64,000 nucleotides of DNA from assembly GCA_947652115.1 (NCBI GenBank), contig OX393567.1, forward strand, positions 2,711,452 through 2,775,451. The letters run 5' to 3'. Positions within the stretch are counted from its first letter, which is position 1. The number at the start of each line of letters is the position of its first letter. Under the pieces are notes generated by a model. It was not told where the DNA came from. It worked only from the letters and a program-made list of their open reading frames with translations, and did not search any database. The position numbers were made by a program, and so were the translations under genes. This document shows positions 62,783 through 64,000 of the stretch, in pieces. This stretch comes from Blastomussa wellsi (taxonomy: Eukaryota; Cnidaria; Anthozoa; Scleractinia; Plerogyridae).

Positions 62783-64000
62783 AAAAGACAAGAAACAAGA
62801 CAAGAAACAAGACAAGAAACAAGACAAGAAACAAGACAAGACAAGACAAGAAAAAAGACAAGAAACAAGACAAGAAACAAGACAAGAAACAAGACGAGAA
62901 ACAAGACAAGACAAGACAAGACAAGACAAGACAAGACAAGACAAGACAAGACAAGACAAGAAACAAGACAAGAAACAAGACAAGAAAAAGGACAAGATAA
63001 GAAACAAGACAAGACAAGACAAGACAAGACAAGAAACAAGAGAAGAAACAAGACAAGAAACAAGACAAGACAAGACAAGAAACAAGAGAAGACAATACAA
63101 GAAACAAGAAAAGAAACAAGAAACAAGACAAGAAACAAGACAAGAAACAAGACAAGAAACAAGACAAGAAACAAGAGAAGAAACAAGACAAGAAACAAGA
63201 CAAGAAACAAGACAAGAAACAAGACAAGAAACAAGAGAAGACAAGACAAGAAACAAGACATGAAACAAGACAAGACAAGACAAGACAAGAAACAAGACAA
63301 GAAACAAGACAAGAAAAAAGACAAGAAACAAGACAAGAAACAAGAGAAGACAATACAAGAAACAAGAGAAGACAATACAAGAAACAAGACAAGAAACAAG
63401 ACAAGAAACAAGACAAGAAACAAGAGAAGACAATACAAGAAACAAGAGAAGACAATACAAGAAACAAGACAAGAAACAAGACAAGAAACAAGACAAGAAA
63501 CAAGACAAAAAAACCAGAAACAAGACAAGAAACAAGACAAGAAATAAGACAAAAAACAAGACAAGACAAGAAACAAGACAAAAAACAAGACAAGAAACAA
63601 GAGAAAAAAAAAGACAAGAAACAAGACAAGAAACAAGACAAGAAACAAGACAAGAAACAAGACAAGACAAGACAAGAAAAAAGACAAGAAACAAGACAAG
63701 AAACAAGACAAGAAACAAGACGAGAAACAAGACAAGACAAGACAAGACAAGACAAGACAAGACAAGAAACAAGACAAGACAAGACAAGAAACAAGACAAG
63801 AAACAAGAGAAGAAACAAGACAAAAAACAAGATAAGAAAAAGGACAAGACAAGAAACAAGACAAGACAAGACAAGACAAGAAACAAGACAAGAAACAAGA
63901 CAAGAAACAAGACAAGAAACAAGACAAGAAACAAGAGAAGACAAGACAAGAAACAAGACAAGAAACAAGACAAGAAACAAGAGAAGACAAGAAACAAGAC
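62434..64000 (+). repeat. 826-bp tandem duplication at the right edge
   Basis: The ATG word at 62434 and the series of four AATAC words after it recur 826 bp later from 63260, including an AAAAAAA-CAGAAAC pair and an AAATAAG word. Between the copies lies the longest pentamer run I saw, eleven AAGAC in a row (62903-62957). The array continues past the window edge. Confidence 0.82.
62903..62957 (+). repeat. Longest pentamer run, (AAGAC)11
   Basis: Eleven uninterrupted AAGAC words lie between a CGAGAAAC word and the next AAGAAAC. Elsewhere pentamer runs are usually three to eight words long. The pure pentamer matches a simple satellite known from D. melanogaster. Confidence 0.9.

Larger units (their letters stand above)
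1..64000 (+). repeat. Simple satellite array, 12-bp unit AAGAAACAAGAC
   Basis: The whole window is a head-to-tail array of the 12-mer AAGAAACAAGAC, divisible into a heptamer word AAGAAAC and a pentamer word AAGAC. Both occur alone, in alternation and in runs. The + strand is nearly T-free from end to end, so there is no inverted segment and no inserted unique DNA. Variant words keep the 5- or 7-base length: AAAAAAC, ACGAGAC, CAGAAAC, AAGAAAG, AAGAG, AAGAT, AATAC, AATAAAC. Long open reading frames exist in all six frames only because T is missing; their translations are pure four-residue repeats and change frame wherever pentamer runs occur. I see no promoter, RNA gene or coding signal. Known biology: arrays like this are typical of eukaryotic constitutive heterochromatin. 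The host species is not determinable here. Confidence 0.97.

Noticed and set aside
1..64000. CRISPR array
   Set aside because: No alternation of a constant repeat with unique spacers; everything is the same 5/7-word satellite.
1..64000. Telomeric repeat
   Set aside because: Neither the 12-mer nor its words match common telomere motifs such as TTAGGG, TTAGG or TTTAGGG, and T on this strand is almost absent.
1..64000. Homopurine triplex-forming tract
   Set aside because: A C interrupts the purines about every six bases; only short tracts (about 18 bases near 47152 and 62189) are purine-only.
1..64000. Whole window as a sequencing or assembly artefact
   Set aside because: Ordered HORs with shared and private variants are hard to produce by error, so I treat the array as real. 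Exact duplications such as the 2,722-bp one still deserve a read-depth check.

Overview
The window holds no recognisable gene. All 64 kb is one uninterrupted, head-to-tail simple satellite array whose + strand is almost free of T. The dominant unit is the 12-mer AAGAAACAAGAC, made of a heptamer word (AAGAAAC) and a pentamer word (AAGAC). Nearly every deviation is a substitution inside one of these words, or a change in the order or number of words: pentamer runs, AAAAAAC, ACGAGAC, CAGAAAC, AAGAG, AATAC, AATAAAC and so on. Composition is roughly two-thirds A, with G and C about one-sixth each. In the first 10 kb I count about 38 T (under 0.4%).

Stop codons on either strand need a T on the + strand, so all six frames stay open for thousands of codons. 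Reading frames of up to about 3,800 codons therefore appear on both strands and in overlapping frames. They encode only KKQD/NKTR/ETRQ-type repeats (+) or SCFL/LVSC/VLFL-type repeats (-). I treat every one as an artefact of composition and annotate no CDS. I saw no tRNA, rRNA, transposon, CRISPR array, origin or terminator.

Such an array points to eukaryotic heterochromatin (pericentromeric, or a sex chromosome). Both words fit the (RRN)m(AN)n pattern known for Drosophila simple satellites, and AAGAC is itself a known D. melanogaster satellite. A dipteran host is therefore plausible but not shown; the species cannot be read from this sequence.

Rare T-containing words act as landmarks and reveal a layered higher-order repeat (HOR) structure. 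(1) At 0.1-8.1 kb there are 439-bp units nested in a ~3.5-kb HOR, which reappears at 26.1-28.8 kb. (2) At 8.8-13.6 kb there is a tandem duplication with a 2,505-bp period. (3) At 13.3-14.6 kb there is a 657-bp duplication. (4) At 16.9-44.4 kb a ~5.5-6.2-kb mega-unit occurs three times, interrupted by other blocks, including a 2,722-bp tandem duplication (35.1-40.5 kb) with no indel at any landmark checked. (5) At 44.4-45.2 kb there is a 360/372-bp duplication. (6) At 48.2-57.7 kb there is a 4.78-kb tandem duplication. (7) At 58-61.5 kb there are 1.0-1.3-kb units. (8) From 61.1 kb to the end there is a copy of 46.0-47.7 kb plus an 826-bp duplication. Two landmark cassettes divide the array. The GTAAC/ATTAAC cassette occurs 19 times and only between 3.5 and 42.4 kb. 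A 184-bp T-cluster cassette occurs four times and only between 46.3 and 61.5 kb.

Block edges are approximate, usually within tens of bases, because junctions fall in runs of identical 12-mers. All positions were read by eye from the sequence.
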